Assembly (NCBI GenBank): GCA_038243605.1
Contig: JBBSQX010000001.1
Coordinates: 271,563-335,562 of the forward strand
Direction of reading: 5' to 3'
DNA from: Terrimesophilobacter sp038243605
Lineage (GTDB): Bacteria > Actinomycetota > Actinomycetes > Actinomycetales > Microbacteriaceae
Length of the DNA stretch: 64,000 bases
The notes beneath the pieces are model-generated. The model was not told the origin of the DNA. It did no database searches and saw only the letters and a program-made list of their open reading frames with translations. This document shows positions 16,129 through 24,739 of the stretch, piece after piece. The position numbers and the translations under genes are program-made. How positions within the stretch are numbered: position 1 is the first letter of the stretch; every line of letters begins with the position of its first letter.

Positions 16129-17084
16129 CAGAAGAGCGTGAGTCAGAGCCGGGCAACGTTGGCGACGGCGTTGGCGGCGGCATTGGCGACGGTTCTGGCG
16201 ACGCCGCTGAGCACCCGTTGCCCCCACCAACTCTTCCTCCGATGACGGAAGAGTTAGAAGGAATTCCGCCGGCAGCTGAGTTTCCGCCGTCGCCGACGGA
16301 GGCTTTCGCTGACGTATCGGGATCGGTGGTCCCCGAGGGATCGTCGGAGCTGGATTCGCTGTTCGGGGAGACCAAGTTCGTCGAATATGACGAAGGCCCT
16401 TCGGCGTCAGAAAACCCGTTCGTCAAAAAGTCAGTAGATGGTGCAGTGCCGCCCGACGGCGTAAGTGCTCCCGCCCGAGATGCCAAGAAGCCTCAGCCAG
16501 TGTTGTTGTGGGTGGCTGGTTCGCTTGTGGCTGTGCTCGCGCTCGGCGCTCTCTTCATGCTCGGAACAAAACTTCCCGCGCTTCTTGGCCCAGCCCCCGG
16601 CGCACTGGTGACACCGACATCCACCCCGACGCCGACCCCAACAGAGGTTCCACTTGGCCCAGTAGAACCGGGGGAGTACCAGTGGGATGCCCTTCTTGGC
16701 GGCGAATGCCTTAAGCCTTACGATGGCCCGTGGGAGAACAAATACACGGTAGTTGATTGCGAAGAACCCCATGCGGCGCAGCTCGTGATGCGCGCAAAGT
16801 TTGCTCCCGTCGATGGCGTCACTGCCTACCCAGGAGTCGAGGCGCTTCAATCGCAGGTGAACCTCCTGTGCACGTCGCCGGCCGGTGTAGATTACGGCAA
16901 AGCGAACGCGTACACCGACCTCCAGTTCGAGGCGAGCTATGCGCTCTCAGAGCAAGACTGGAATGACGGGAACCAGTTCTACAACTGCTACCTCTCCAGG
17001 AGCGCAGGCGGGGAGATCACCGGAACGATCGCTGTGCCGCAGGTTGCGCCGCCACCCGTCTCGAGCGAGGAACCGGCGCCCTAG
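16125..17084 (+). CDS. Septum_form domain membrane protein
   Basis: A 319-aa protein: a long acidic, proline/glycine-rich cytoplasmic part (about 1-125), one transmembrane helix (LLWVAGSLVAVLALGALFML, about 127-147), a Pro/Thr linker, and an extracytoplasmic domain with four cysteines. That domain (GECLKPYDGPWENKYTVVDCEEPHAAQLVMRAKF) matches the actinobacterial 'septum formation' family. Its members are secreted or membrane-anchored and have been linked to division, but the mechanism is unknown. It is translationally coupled to pyrE through an ATGA overlap. The N-terminal 70 residues are low-complexity (GVGGGIGDGSGDA). Confidence 0.75.
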   Translation: MTEERESEPGNVGDGVGGGIGDGSGDAAEHPLPPPTLPPMTEELEGIPPAAEFPPSPTEAFADVSGSVVPEGSSELDSLFGETKFVEYDEGPSASENPFVKKSVDGAVPPDGVSAPARDAKKPQPVLLWVAGSLVAVLALGALFMLGTKLPALLGPAPGALVTPTSTPTPTPTEVPLGPVEPGEYQWDALLGGECLKPYDGPWENKYTVVDCEEPHAAQLVMRAKFAPVDGVTAYPGVEALQSQVNLLCTSPAGVDYGKANAYTDLQFEASYALSEQDWNDGNQFYNCYLSRSAGGEITGTIAVPQVAPPPVSSEEPAP

Positions 17085-17112
17085 CCTGATCGTCGGCCCA
17101 GCAGCGTGGTCG

Positions 17113-17487
17113 TCAATCCCGCAGTGCGGCGGTCACGAGGCTAAGAGCGTGATCAGTGTCAAGCCCGAGCGAGCGGATGCGCTGCGCGAACACGGTGGCA
17201 GCCTCCTGCGCTTGTCGCTCAGTTGGGTCACCGTGGCGAGAGACGAACGAGCCGTTGCGTCCCCGAGTTTCTATGACGCCATCCGTCTCCAGCTCGCGAT
17301 AGGCACGGGCGACCGTGTTCGCTGCGAGGCCGAGGTCTTCAGCGAGACGTCGCACCGGGGGCAGTCGTGTGCCCGGAGCGAGTTCACCGTGTGCAACGAA
17401 GTCACGAACCTGCACCCGCAGTTGTTCGAACGGTGGCACAGACGATCCGGAGTCGATCAGGAGGGAAACAGGCAGCATGGGTACCAT
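17113..17487 (-). CDS. GntR family regulator, YtrA-like short type
   Basis: A 124-aa regulator made almost entirely of a winged helix (FEQLRVQVRDFVAHGELAPGTRLPPVRRLAEDLGLAANTVARAYRELETDGVIETRGRNGSFV) with a short helical tail, the YtrA pattern. Such regulators commonly control ABC exporter operons, but none is adjacent. The frame is open further upstream to 17892. That extension crosses tandem repeats and another gene, so ATG 17487 is chosen. TACAGT lies 7 nt upstream of it, implying a leaderless mRNA. A second ATG at 17478 is possible. Confidence 0.78.
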   Translation of the reverse strand: MVPMLPVSLLIDSGSSVPPFEQLRVQVRDFVAHGELAPGTRLPPVRRLAEDLGLAANTVARAYRELETDGVIETRGRNGSFVSRHGDPTERQAQEAATVFAQRIRSLGLDTDHALSLVTAALRD

Positions 17488-17513
17488 GTGAACGACTGTA
17501 GCAATACGCGTAC
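17488..17513 (-). promoter_or_regulatory. Leaderless promoter and palindrome of the YtrA-like gene
   Basis: Minus-strand TACAGT (17500 down to 17495) is followed by 7 nt and then ATG 17487. The palindrome TACGCGTA (17505-17512) sits just upstream, in the spacer, where an autorepressor would bind. Confidence 0.45.
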
Positions 17514-17539
17514 TTGTGCTTGCGAGCCTTGCGCGCCGT

Positions 17540-17603
17540 GCAGGCAGGCTGACGTGCAGGCAGGCTGACGTGCAGGCAGGCTGACGTGCAGGCAGGCTGA
17601 CGT
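17540..17603. repeat. Four perfect tandem copies of a 16-bp unit
   Basis: The unit GCAGGCAGGCTGACGT is repeated at 17540-17555, 17556-17571, 17572-17587 and 17588-17603, with a GCAG remnant after. It lies between the divergent YtrA-like gene and the small membrane protein gene. With a 16-bp period the copies do not sit on the same helix face. Perfect identity implies a recent expansion, so copy number probably varies between strains. Confidence 0.85.
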
Positions 17604-17689
17604 GCAGAAGAAAGTTGACATCGTGGTTGATGGCCTTCTTCTGCGGTGCCGAGAGATCTACTGGCGTAAAAAGAGAGGAAAAAAAGATA

Positions 17690-18112
17690 ATGGGGCGACG
17701 TACCCGCATGATCCTGATCGCTATCGCTGCGGTAATTTGTGTCTGCGTGGGGGTGCTCATCACTTTTTCAGTGATAACCGCCGTCAACGTGAAGAATGAA
17801 CCCCTGACTGTCGACCAGATCGTGCAGAGCCTGAAAGAGAACACGGACTTCCCCCAGCGTGTCGATCCCGCGACAACCTTTGACAACGTCAAGGCAGAGC
17901 CGTCCGCGATCCACTACTTCTACACACTGGATGAGGGCTTCTGGCAAAACACCACCCAGACGCAGATTAGAGAATCGGTGATGCAGGGGCTCTGCGTCGA
18001 CGAGGCGTCCAAGGAGATGCTCGATAGCGGCATTGATCTGAAGTACACGTACAAACTCGGGGGCACCGATGACACGTGGGACTTCGAATACACGAAGGGT
18101 TACTGCCCGTAG
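17690..18112 (+). CDS. Small membrane-anchored protein of unknown function
   Basis: A 140-aa protein with one N-terminal transmembrane helix (RMILIAIAAVICVCVGVLITFSVI, about 6-30) and an extracytoplasmic domain with two cysteines (GLCVDEAS and KGYCP at the C-terminus) that may form a disulphide. I do not recognise a family. ATG 17690 is preferred over an upstream start at 17615 because AGAGAGG (about 17671-17677) precedes it and the helix then starts right after MGRRTR. It lies downstream of the 16-bp repeats and convergent with the amidohydrolase gene. Confidence 0.65.
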   Translation: MGRRTRMILIAIAAVICVCVGVLITFSVITAVNVKNEPLTVDQIVQSLKENTDFPQRVDPATTFDNVKAEPSAIHYFYTLDEGFWQNTTQTQIRESVMQGLCVDEASKEMLDSGIDLKYTYKLGGTDDTWDFEYTKGYCP

Positions 18113-18143
18113 GTCGCACGCGGTGGCTCTGCCACGGGCAGGC

Positions 18144-19787
18144 TTAGACGGCGTAGACCCGCGTGCCGCCCACGAAGGTCTGCAACACACGAGTGTTGCC
18201 AATCTCTTCCGCCGGATGCACAAACGGATCGCGATCGAGCACGGCGAGGTCAGCAAGCTTACCGACCTCAATGGTTCCGCACTCGTTGAGGTGGTTCACG
18301 TGTGCAGATCCCGCGGTATAGGCGGTGAGTGAGGTTGCCAGGTCGAGGCTCTGTTCAGGCAAGAACGCCTCGTAGTCGCCCTCCGAGTGCGCGGGCGCTG
18401 ACTTTCGATTCACCGCCACGTGGATGGCGGCCATCGGGTCCGGCGTGCTCACAGACCAGTCGCTGCCCGCGGCGAGCGTAGCGCCACTGCGCAACAAGTC
18501 GCCGAACGGATACTGCCATGAGCTGCGCGGGTCGCCGAGGAACGGCAAGGTGAGCTCGACCATCTGAGGCTCGAGCGCTGCCCAGAGTGACTGCATGTTA
18601 GCGATCACCCCGAGCTCGCGGAATCGCGGCACATCCTCTGGGTGTACAACCTGGATGTGGGCGATGTGGTGGCGCAGGTCGTTGCGGCCATTGGCCGCGA
18701 TCGCCGCCTCGACGGCATCCAAACATTCGCGCACTGCGCGGTCACCGATCGCGTGAAAGTGCAACTGAAAGCCCAACTCATCGAGCAGCGGTACCGCCTC
18801 GGCGAGCACCTCTGGGGGCACAAACGAGATGCCGTCGTTGATGGTGGGGTGGCCGTGGCCGTCGAGGTACGGATCGATCATGGCGGCGGTGAAGTTCTCG
18901 GCAACGCCATCCTGCATAATCTTGATGCTCGTGGCCTTGAACCCGCCGTGGCTATAGCCCTCGCGCTTGGCGACCAGGTCGGGAATCTGCTCAACGCCAC
19001 GCGTGCGATCCCACCAGATCGCACCAACAACGCGGCCGGTGAGGAGGCCCTGTTCGCTCGCGGTGCGGTAGGCGGGGCCGGCATCGCCCGCATCCCCGTA
19101 GAAGCCGATGATGGCATCCTGCCACCCGGTGATGCCGAACGAATGCAGGTGCTTCTGCCCGACTAGGAGTGCCTCCACGAGAGTCGCGTCTTCTGTGCGC
19201 GGCAGCAGATGATTGACGAGCGCCATCGCGCCCTCGTGCAGGGTGCCGGTCGGGTTACCGCGTGCGTCACGCTCGATGCGGCCATCCGAGGGGTCGGGGG
19301 TATCTCTCGTAATGCCGGCCAGCTCGAGTGCGCGAGAGTTCACCCACGCACCGTGGCCATCACGGTTCGGCAGAAATGCTGGGCGGTCGCTCACCACGGT
19401 GTCGAGATCGCTCGCGAGAGGATTGCCACCAGGGAACCCACTCATCGACCAGCCACCACCGAGAACCCACTCAAGTTCAGGGTTCGCTTTCGCATACTCG
19501 CCGACGCGTGCGAGATAGTCGTTGCGAGTGAGCAGGTCGCCGAGGTCGCACCGCATCATGTCGAGGCCGCCCCAGACAGGATGCACGTGGGCGTCCTGGA
19601 AGCCGGGAACCAGCATCCGCCCGGCAAGATTGACAACCTCAGTGTGTGAACCGACAAGTTCGCGTACCTCGTCATGACCGACAGCGATGATGCGATCGCC
19701 TCGCACCGCCACGGCGCTCGCCGTTGACCTCACAGTGTCGGCGGTAAACACCTTTCCGCCAATAAAGACGGTGTCTGCTGCGGTCAT
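18144..19787 (-). CDS. Amidohydrolase, YtcJ-like
   Basis: A 547-aa metal-dependent amidohydrolase of the amidohydrolase-3 group. The metal site begins with His67-Val-His69 in PGFQDAHVHPVWGG. Later motifs are HFHAIGDRAV, HHIAHIQVVHPED, AAGSDWSVSTPDPMAAI and a C-terminal composite strand IEVGKLADLAVLDRDPF. YtcJ-like enzymes hydrolyse diverse amides or N-acyl compounds. It is the last gene of the polyamine-type ABC operon, 24 nt after the PotC-like gene. It may therefore hydrolyse the imported compound, such as an acylated or conjugated polyamine. That link is inference. Confidence 0.83.
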   Translation of the reverse strand: MTAADTVFIGGKVFTADTVRSTASAVAVRGDRIIAVGHDEVRELVGSHTEVVNLAGRMLVPGFQDAHVHPVWGGLDMMRCDLGDLLTRNDYLARVGEYAKANPELEWVLGGGWSMSGFPGGNPLASDLDTVVSDRPAFLPNRDGHGAWVNSRALELAGITRDTPDPSDGRIERDARGNPTGTLHEGAMALVNHLLPRTEDATLVEALLVGQKHLHSFGITGWQDAIIGFYGDAGDAGPAYRTASEQGLLTGRVVGAIWWDRTRGVEQIPDLVAKREGYSHGGFKATSIKIMQDGVAENFTAAMIDPYLDGHGHPTINDGISFVPPEVLAEAVPLLDELGFQLHFHAIGDRAVRECLDAVEAAIAANGRNDLRHHIAHIQVVHPEDVPRFRELGVIANMQSLWAALEPQMVELTLPFLGDPRSSWQYPFGDLLRSGATLAAGSDWSVSTPDPMAAIHVAVNRKSAPAHSEGDYEAFLPEQSLDLATSLTAYTAGSAHVNHLNECGTIEVGKLADLAVLDRDPFVHPAEEIGNTRVLQTFVGGTRVYAV

Positions 19788-19811
19788 GTTGTGTCCTGTT
19801 CTTTGCGCGCG

Positions 19812-20741
19812 TCAGTTGCCGGCCATGGTGCGGGCGATATCTGTTGCGGAGTCGCCTGAGCGCTTCAGAATCCACGCCACAATCGCAAGAGTGAGCAACG
19901 TAAGGATGAGCATGAGCGTCGAGACAGACGCGATCTCCGGCTTCATGCCGCTGCGCACGACACTCAGCACGTAGACCGGCCATGGCGTGGTGCCGGAGAC
20001 CTGCACGAAGGACGCAATGATGGTGTTGTCGAGACTCAGAGTGAACGACAACAGCCCTCCGGCAAGAACGGCGGGCATCGCCAACGGCAACGTGATGCGC
20101 CAGAATGTGCGCCACGGTGGAGCGTAGAGATCCGCGGACGCCTCCTCCAAGCTTGCGCTGATTCCGATGAGCCGCGCGCGAACGATGTAGCTGACTACCG
20201 CGATAGAGAAGAGTGAGTTGCCGACAACTAGGCGGAAGATTCCGTCGTTGAAGATCGTCAAGCCGAGGTCTTGACCGAGAAAAACTACCCACGGCAGCAG
20301 CGAGACAGCGTCAACAATTTCGGGGGTCACCGTGACAAGAACGAGCACGGTGAGAAACCAGCCCACCCATTTGCCGGGCCTACGCGCCATCGCGACCCCA
20401 GCAAGGGTTCCGATTGCTGTGGCGAAAACGGCAGAGAGCACGCCAGAGCGGATGGACACCCACACCGCGTTCTGAATCGCGGGCTTGTTGAAGATCGAGA
20501 GGAACGGGTCGATCCCGAAACTGTCGAAGGAGATGAGAAGTCGCCCCGTGTTGAACGAGTACACGATTATTACGAGGATCGGCGCAAATAGAAAGAGAAG
20601 CACAATAACTCCCCAGATGCCGAAAAGTCGATCAGACAAGGAGAGTCGAGGCTTAAGTGGCTTTGCGTGCGGCCCGGTCTTGGCAGCCACATCGCGCGAG
20701 GTCTGCTCTAGCGCGATGCGCTTGGTCGCCGTCTCACTCAT
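19812..20741 (-). CDS. Polyamine-type ABC permease (PotC-like)
   Basis: A 309-aa permease with six hydrophobic helices and the EAA loop EEASADLYAPPWRTFWRITLPLAMPAVLAG that contacts the ATPase. The ATG at 20741 overlaps the stop of the PotB-like gene as ATGA. An upstream in-frame start at 20798 would add 19 residues inside that gene and is less likely. With the neighbouring PotB, PotD and PotA homologues it makes a complete spermidine/putrescine-type importer in the order A-D-B-C. Confidence 0.86.
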   Translation of the reverse strand: MSETATKRIALEQTSRDVAAKTGPHAKPLKPRLSLSDRLFGIWGVIVLLFLFAPILVIIVYSFNTGRLLISFDSFGIDPFLSIFNKPAIQNAVWVSIRSGVLSAVFATAIGTLAGVAMARRPGKWVGWFLTVLVLVTVTPEIVDAVSLLPWVVFLGQDLGLTIFNDGIFRLVVGNSLFSIAVVSYIVRARLIGISASLEEASADLYAPPWRTFWRITLPLAMPAVLAGGLLSFTLSLDNTIIASFVQVSGTTPWPVYVLSVVRSGMKPEIASVSTLMLILTLLTLAIVAWILKRSGDSATDIARTMAGN

Positions 20742-21631
20742 GCGTTCGCCCCCAATCGGAGTCGGTAGTGGCTGCGGAATGGCATCGTCGCGAGCCAAAT
20801 GATGAGCCCGAACACTGCGGCGCTCAGCAAGATCGTAAGGATCAGTACCACCGCCATGGCCGAGCCAAGAGCCCAGTTCTGCCCCGTCTGGAACTGAGCG
20901 GCCACCATTTGCCCCGCCATGTTGCCCTTCACCCCACCGAGCACGGTTGCGGTGATGTAGTCACCCATGAGTGGGATGTAGACGAGGAGAAGACCGGCGA
21001 TAAGCCCAGGTCTTGCCAGCGGTACGGTCACCCGAAAAAAGGTCTGCAGCCGCCCAGCCCCTAAGTCTTTTGAGGCTTCTCGCAGTGGATCCCCGACGCG
21101 ATCAAATGCCACAAAAAGAGGGAGGATCATCAGCGGTAAATAGTTATAGACCACGCCGATCAGCACCGCGGTTCGAGTGTCGAGGATCGCGAGAGGGCCA
21201 TCGATCCACCCCAAATTTTGCAGGGTCTGAGACAGCCAGTTTTTGGGAGAAAGGATGATCTGCCATCCGATGGTGCGCACCAAGAAGTTGGTCCAAAACG
21301 GGATCATAATGGCGGCGAGAAGCAAGCCTCGCTTGGATGGTGGTACTTTCACTGCCATCCAATACGCCACCGGCATGCCAATGACCAAGCAGATTAAGGT
21401 GCCAATGACACCCACCCAGAGTGTGTTGGAAAACGTCGAGAAAAAGGTTGGCGACAGCGCCTCGGTATAGCGGTCGAACGAGAGGATGTCGTTCGCGTGC
21501 GTGCCAAAAATGCTCGGTTTGTATCCAAAGCTGTACCAAATAACCAAGCCGACCGGCGCGGCAAAGAACGCCAAAAGCCACGCCCACGCTGGAAGCGCGA
21601 GAGCAGCTTTTGGCATCCGAAATTTAGGCAC
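20738..21631 (-). CDS. Polyamine-type ABC permease (PotB-like)
   Basis: A 297-aa inner-membrane permease with six predicted helices. It has a periplasmic insertion (SFGYKPSIFGTHANDILSFDRYTEALSPTFFSTF) typical of PotB/PotH proteins and the EAA loop REASKDLGAGRLQTFFRVTVPLARPGLIAG. It forms the translocation pore with the PotC-like subunit. Its start overlaps the binding-protein gene by 8 nt and its stop overlaps potC, so translation of the three genes is tightly coupled. Confidence 0.86.
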   Translation of the reverse strand: MPKFRMPKAALALPAWAWLLAFFAAPVGLVIWYSFGYKPSIFGTHANDILSFDRYTEALSPTFFSTFSNTLWVGVIGTLICLVIGMPVAYWMAVKVPPSKRGLLLAAIMIPFWTNFLVRTIGWQIILSPKNWLSQTLQNLGWIDGPLAILDTRTAVLIGVVYNYLPLMILPLFVAFDRVGDPLREASKDLGAGRLQTFFRVTVPLARPGLIAGLLLVYIPLMGDYITATVLGGVKGNMAGQMVAAQFQTGQNWALGSAMAVVLILTILLSAAVFGLIIWLATMPFRSHYRLRLGANA

Positions 21632-22766
21632 CCGCAGCGGCCTTCATGGCGCCCCAGATCGCCACAACGCGTTCCTGGTTTTCGTTCAACGCACCGTTTT
21701 TCATGGTGGCGAGCTGTTCGGGAGTAAAGAAGACCATGTCGAGTAACTCAAGGCCCTCGGCCTCTGCCGACTTCTCGATGTCAGCGGCACCCGTGTGGTA
21801 GCCGATGTAGTCGAGCTGCACGAGTTGGGTCTCTGGCACCATCGTGAAGTTGATGAAGGCGTGGGCAGCCTCAGCGTTCTTCGCACCTTTGGTGATCGAC
21901 CAGTTGTCCATCCACAGTTCGGTGGCGGGGGCTCCAAGACGCCAGGCCCAGCGATCCGGCTCTCCGCCCTCGATGATTCCGAGTCGTGCATCGCCGTTCC
22001 AGATCTGCATGAGGATTCGGGAACCTTCCGGAAGCGCAACGCCGCCAGGGTAGGAGTCGAACGCTGAGACGTGAGGTGCGAGTTCGTTGACGAGAAATTT
22101 TTCGGCAGCATCGAGGTCTGCTTCTTTGGTGGTGTTCCAGTCAATGCCATTCGCCCAGTAGTAGATACCGGTGAGCTCGGCAGGATCATCCAGGACAGAG
22201 GTCGAGCCGCTCGCCTCGTTCTGGGCGGCGTCGATGAAGTCATTCCACGTCTGCAGATCACGCTTGATGATCTTCTTGTCGTAGACGAAGCCTGTGGTTC
22301 CCCACGCCTTGCACATGGACCACTTGTTGTCTGGATCCCATTCCTGTGCGAGAAACGCGGGATCCATGTACTTGAGGTTCGGCAGCAGGGCGTGGTCGAG
22401 ATCCATGATGAGGCCGTTCTCGGCAAGCTGGGGCACGAAAACCCCGGTGGGAACAACGATGTCGTAACCACTTGTGCCCTTTGCGGCAATAAGTTTCGCG
22501 ATCATCTCTTCGTTCGACCCGTACGAGTCAAACGTGACATTGGTGCCAAGCTGCTTAGTGAAATCCTTGACGACCTCAGGGCTGTCATAGTCGCCCCACG
22601 AGTAAATATTCAGGCTCGACGAGGCACCTCCTGGCGTACATGCGGCGAGAGCGGCGACAGAGGCAGCTGCTGCGGAGAACGCCAGAAAGTTTCTGCGAGA
22701 AAGCTCGCGCTTGATGATCGGTATTGCCGCTCGGGAGGCGAGGATGCGGATCGGCTCTTCACTCAT
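21624..22766 (-). CDS. Polyamine-type substrate-binding lipoprotein (PotD-like)
   Basis: A 380-aa solute-binding protein. The N-terminus has an SRRNFLAF twin-arginine-like motif (23-30) followed by a hydrophobic stretch and lipobox LAAC (Cys43). It is therefore probably exported by Tat and anchored as a lipoprotein. The body (SLNIYSWGDYDSPEVVKDF, GYDIVVPTGVFVPQLAENG, WGTTGFVYDKK) matches PotD/PotF, which bind spermidine or putrescine. Related proteins bind other amines or opines, so the exact ligand is open. It lies between the ATPase gene and the permease genes. Confidence 0.85.
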   Translation of the reverse strand: MSEEPIRILASRAAIPIIKRELSRRNFLAFSAAAASVAALAACTPGGASSSLNIYSWGDYDSPEVVKDFTKQLGTNVTFDSYGSNEEMIAKLIAAKGTSGYDIVVPTGVFVPQLAENGLIMDLDHALLPNLKYMDPAFLAQEWDPDNKWSMCKAWGTTGFVYDKKIIKRDLQTWNDFIDAAQNEASGSTSVLDDPAELTGIYYWANGIDWNTTKEADLDAAEKFLVNELAPHVSAFDSYPGGVALPEGSRILMQIWNGDARLGIIEGGEPDRWAWRLGAPATELWMDNWSITKGAKNAEAAHAFINFTMVPETQLVQLDYIGYHTGAADIEKSAEAEGLELLDMVFFTPEQLATMKNGALNENQERVVAIWGAMKAAAGA

Positions 22767-22841
22767 TCTTGGTTACTCCTTGTTGTAGCGGTGCTGTGGC
22801 TGTGGCTGTGGGTGTGGCGGCGAGTGTTGGAGTTGAGGCCG

Positions 22842-23993
22842 CTACGGTGCGGTGCTGTCGGAAGCGAAAAACTGCACACTGTGGGGCGAGAAGGTGACAA
22901 TGGCGGCATCACCTTCGCGCAGTCGTGGTGCGGACGGCGTTGGTAGTCGCGACTGAATAGTGATGCCGTTGCCAAGATCAACGAGGAACTGCACGGTCTC
23001 GCCGAGGTGCGACGTGCTGAGCACCGTGCCGTCGAGGTGGTTGAGGTTTCCGTCGACGGTGGCATCGGCGGTGTGAAGCTGCACGAACTCGGGGCGTACG
23101 GCTACGGTCAGTGAATCCCCTGCCGCAAACGTGGGCGCCGTGCCGGAAGAGATGACCTTGCCCACGACGGTGTCTGCGCTGCCATCGGCTCTCGCTGTGG
23201 CCTCAAGAAAGTTCTGCTGCCCGATGAAGCCCGCCACATAAGCGTTTGCCGGGTTCGCGTAAATAGTGTCGGCATCCGCAAGCTGCTCGATGCGCCCCTC
23301 CCGCATGATGGCGATGCGGTCGCTCATCGAAAGCGCCTCATGCTGGTCGTGGGTGACAAAAATGAACGTGATGCCCACGCGCGATTGCAGCAGCTTGAGC
23401 TCCAACTGCATTTCTTCGCGTAGCTGGCGGTCAAGCGCACCAAGCGGCTCATCCAGGAGAAGAACGGATGGCCGGTTCACGAGCGCGCGCGCGAGGGCGA
23501 TGCGCTGCTGCTGCCCGCCAGAAAGTTGCTGCGGTTTGCGATCGGCGAATGTTCGCATCCGCACCATCTCCAACGCATCGGCGACGCGGGTGCGAATCTC
23601 TGACTTTGCGACCTTCGTCTGCTGCAAACCGTAGGCAACATTCTCTGCAATCGTGAGGTGCGGGAACAGCGCGTAAGCCTGAAACACAGTGTTCACATTG
23701 CGCTTGTAGGGAGGGATGCCGAGCACATCTTTGCCGGAGATGCGGATGGACCCGCCATCCGGCTGCTCGAATCCGGCCAGCATGCGTAGCGTCGTTGTTT
23801 TGCCGCACCCGGAGGGGCCGAGCAGGGAGAGAAACTCACCTGGCTCCACCCGGAGATCGATGGAGTCGACGGCGGTGGCGGTGCCAAATCGCTTGGTGAC
23901 CGACTCGAGCACAACGGTGCCCGTTGGCTCATCCCCCGCTCGCGGGTTCATCGTGGAATTGGTCTCCGGAGCCTCTTCGGTCACACTGGTCAC
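22842..23993 (-). CDS. Polyamine-type ABC importer ATP-binding protein (PotA-like)
   Basis: A 383-aa ATPase. Walker A is GPSGCGKT (59-66), the Q-loop VFQAYALFPH, the signature LSGGQQQRIALARA and Walker B LLLDEPLGALD. A C-terminal TOBE domain (about 290-380) is typical of importers in the PotA/MalK group. A GTG start at 23993 is used, with AAGGG about 10 nt upstream; ATG 23951 is an alternative. It is the first gene of the operon potA-potD-potB-potC-amidohydrolase. The 75-bp gap to potD is rich in GTGGCT repeats. Confidence 0.86.
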   Translation of the reverse strand: MTSVTEEAPETNSTMNPRAGDEPTGTVVLESVTKRFGTATAVDSIDLRVEPGEFLSLLGPSGCGKTTTLRMLAGFEQPDGGSIRISGKDVLGIPPYKRNVNTVFQAYALFPHLTIAENVAYGLQQTKVAKSEIRTRVADALEMVRMRTFADRKPQQLSGGQQQRIALARALVNRPSVLLLDEPLGALDRQLREEMQLELKLLQSRVGITFIFVTHDQHEALSMSDRIAIMREGRIEQLADADTIYANPANAYVAGFIGQQNFLEATARADGSADTVVGKVISSGTAPTFAAGDSLTVAVRPEFVQLHTADATVDGNLNHLDGTVLSTSHLGETVQFLVDLGNGITIQSRLPTPSAPRLREGDAAIVTFSPHSVQFFASDSTAP

Positions 23994-24130
23994 GTCGTGA
24001 CGCCCTTTCCGCTCGACTCTCGACTTTGTGAGTCAACTGAAGTCAATCGGATATCCGTCGCCACTGCAACGATATTCGCGCATTAAGCGCCGTTTTAGCC
24101 ACGGATTCAGCGGCAAATAGCGAAAATCGC

Positions 24131-24193
24131 CATCGATATCGATGCTTACGGCCAATTAGGCCGTTGCGCATGCGGTCGCGATATCCTGCCGTA
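24131..24193 (+). promoter_or_regulatory. Palindromes and leaderless promoter of the thioesterase gene
   Basis: A perfect 14-bp palindrome, CATCGATATCGATG (24131-24144), is followed by a hairpin CGGCC-AATTA-GGCCG (24149-24163). TATCCT (24182-24187) lies 6 nt before GTG 24194. The structures lie between the divergent potA and thioesterase genes and might be an operator for either. Confidence 0.45.
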
Positions 24194-24739
24194 GTGAACC
24201 TCTGGTGGCGTACTCTTCTTCGTTTTCTGTTGCCGGCGCGCGTGGATTCCGGCCCTCTTGACGTCGTGTCGACCGCGTTTCGGGTGCTGCCGACCGACCT
24301 TGATGTCTACGGCCACATGAACAATGGTCGGTACCTCACAATCTCGGATCTTGGTCGATTTGACCTGATGCGACGCACGGGTTTGTGGCCGCGCCTGAGC
24401 AAACGCGGCTGGTATCCGGTGGTCGCGAGCTCCACCATCACCTATCGCAAATCGTTGGCACCGTGGCAGCGCTTCGTCATCGAGAGCCGCTTTCTTGGTG
24501 TGGATGAGCGCGATGTGTACATGGAGCAGCGTTTCGTTGTGAAGGGCGAGATCTACGCAAAGCTCGTCATTCGCGCCCGTTTTCTTCAGAAAACGGGCGG
24601 GCACGTTCCGATGGAGAATCTCGTAACGTTGCTCGGTGATCAACCGGTGATTCGTGACGTGCCCGAGTGGTTGACAACGTGGGGTGCGAACTCCGCTCTG
24701 CCGTCGTCGAAGGCTGCGGCACCCAGTGAGTGGCGCTAA
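24194..24739 (+). CDS. Hot-dog fold acyl-CoA thioesterase family protein
   Basis: A 181-aa protein of the 4-hydroxybenzoyl-CoA thioesterase-like hot-dog family. The motif LPTDLDVYGHMNNGRYL contains the conserved Asp and the HMNN segment that surround the active site. It would hydrolyse an acyl-CoA or acyl-ACP of unknown chain. I choose GTG 24194 because TATCCT ends 6 nt upstream and no ribosome site is visible; a TTG at 24164 would add ten residues. The 3' end overlaps the convergent ramB gene by 4 nt. Confidence 0.8.
   Translation: MNLWWRTLLRFLLPARVDSGPLDVVSTAFRVLPTDLDVYGHMNNGRYLTISDLGRFDLMRRTGLWPRLSKRGWYPVVASSTITYRKSLAPWQRFVIESRFLGVDERDVYMEQRFVVKGEIYAKLVIRARFLQKTGGHVPMENLVTLLGDQPVIRDVPEWLTTWGANSALPSSKAAAPSEWR

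Noticed and set aside
17540..17603. CRISPR array or plasmid-type iterons
   Set aside because: Repeats are contiguous 16-mers without spacers, no cas or rep gene is nearby, and nothing indicates an origin.
17488..17892. N-terminal extension of the YtrA-like regulator
   Set aside because: Translates the 16-bp tandem repeats and runs antisense to the small membrane protein gene; YtrA proteins normally start just before the winged helix.
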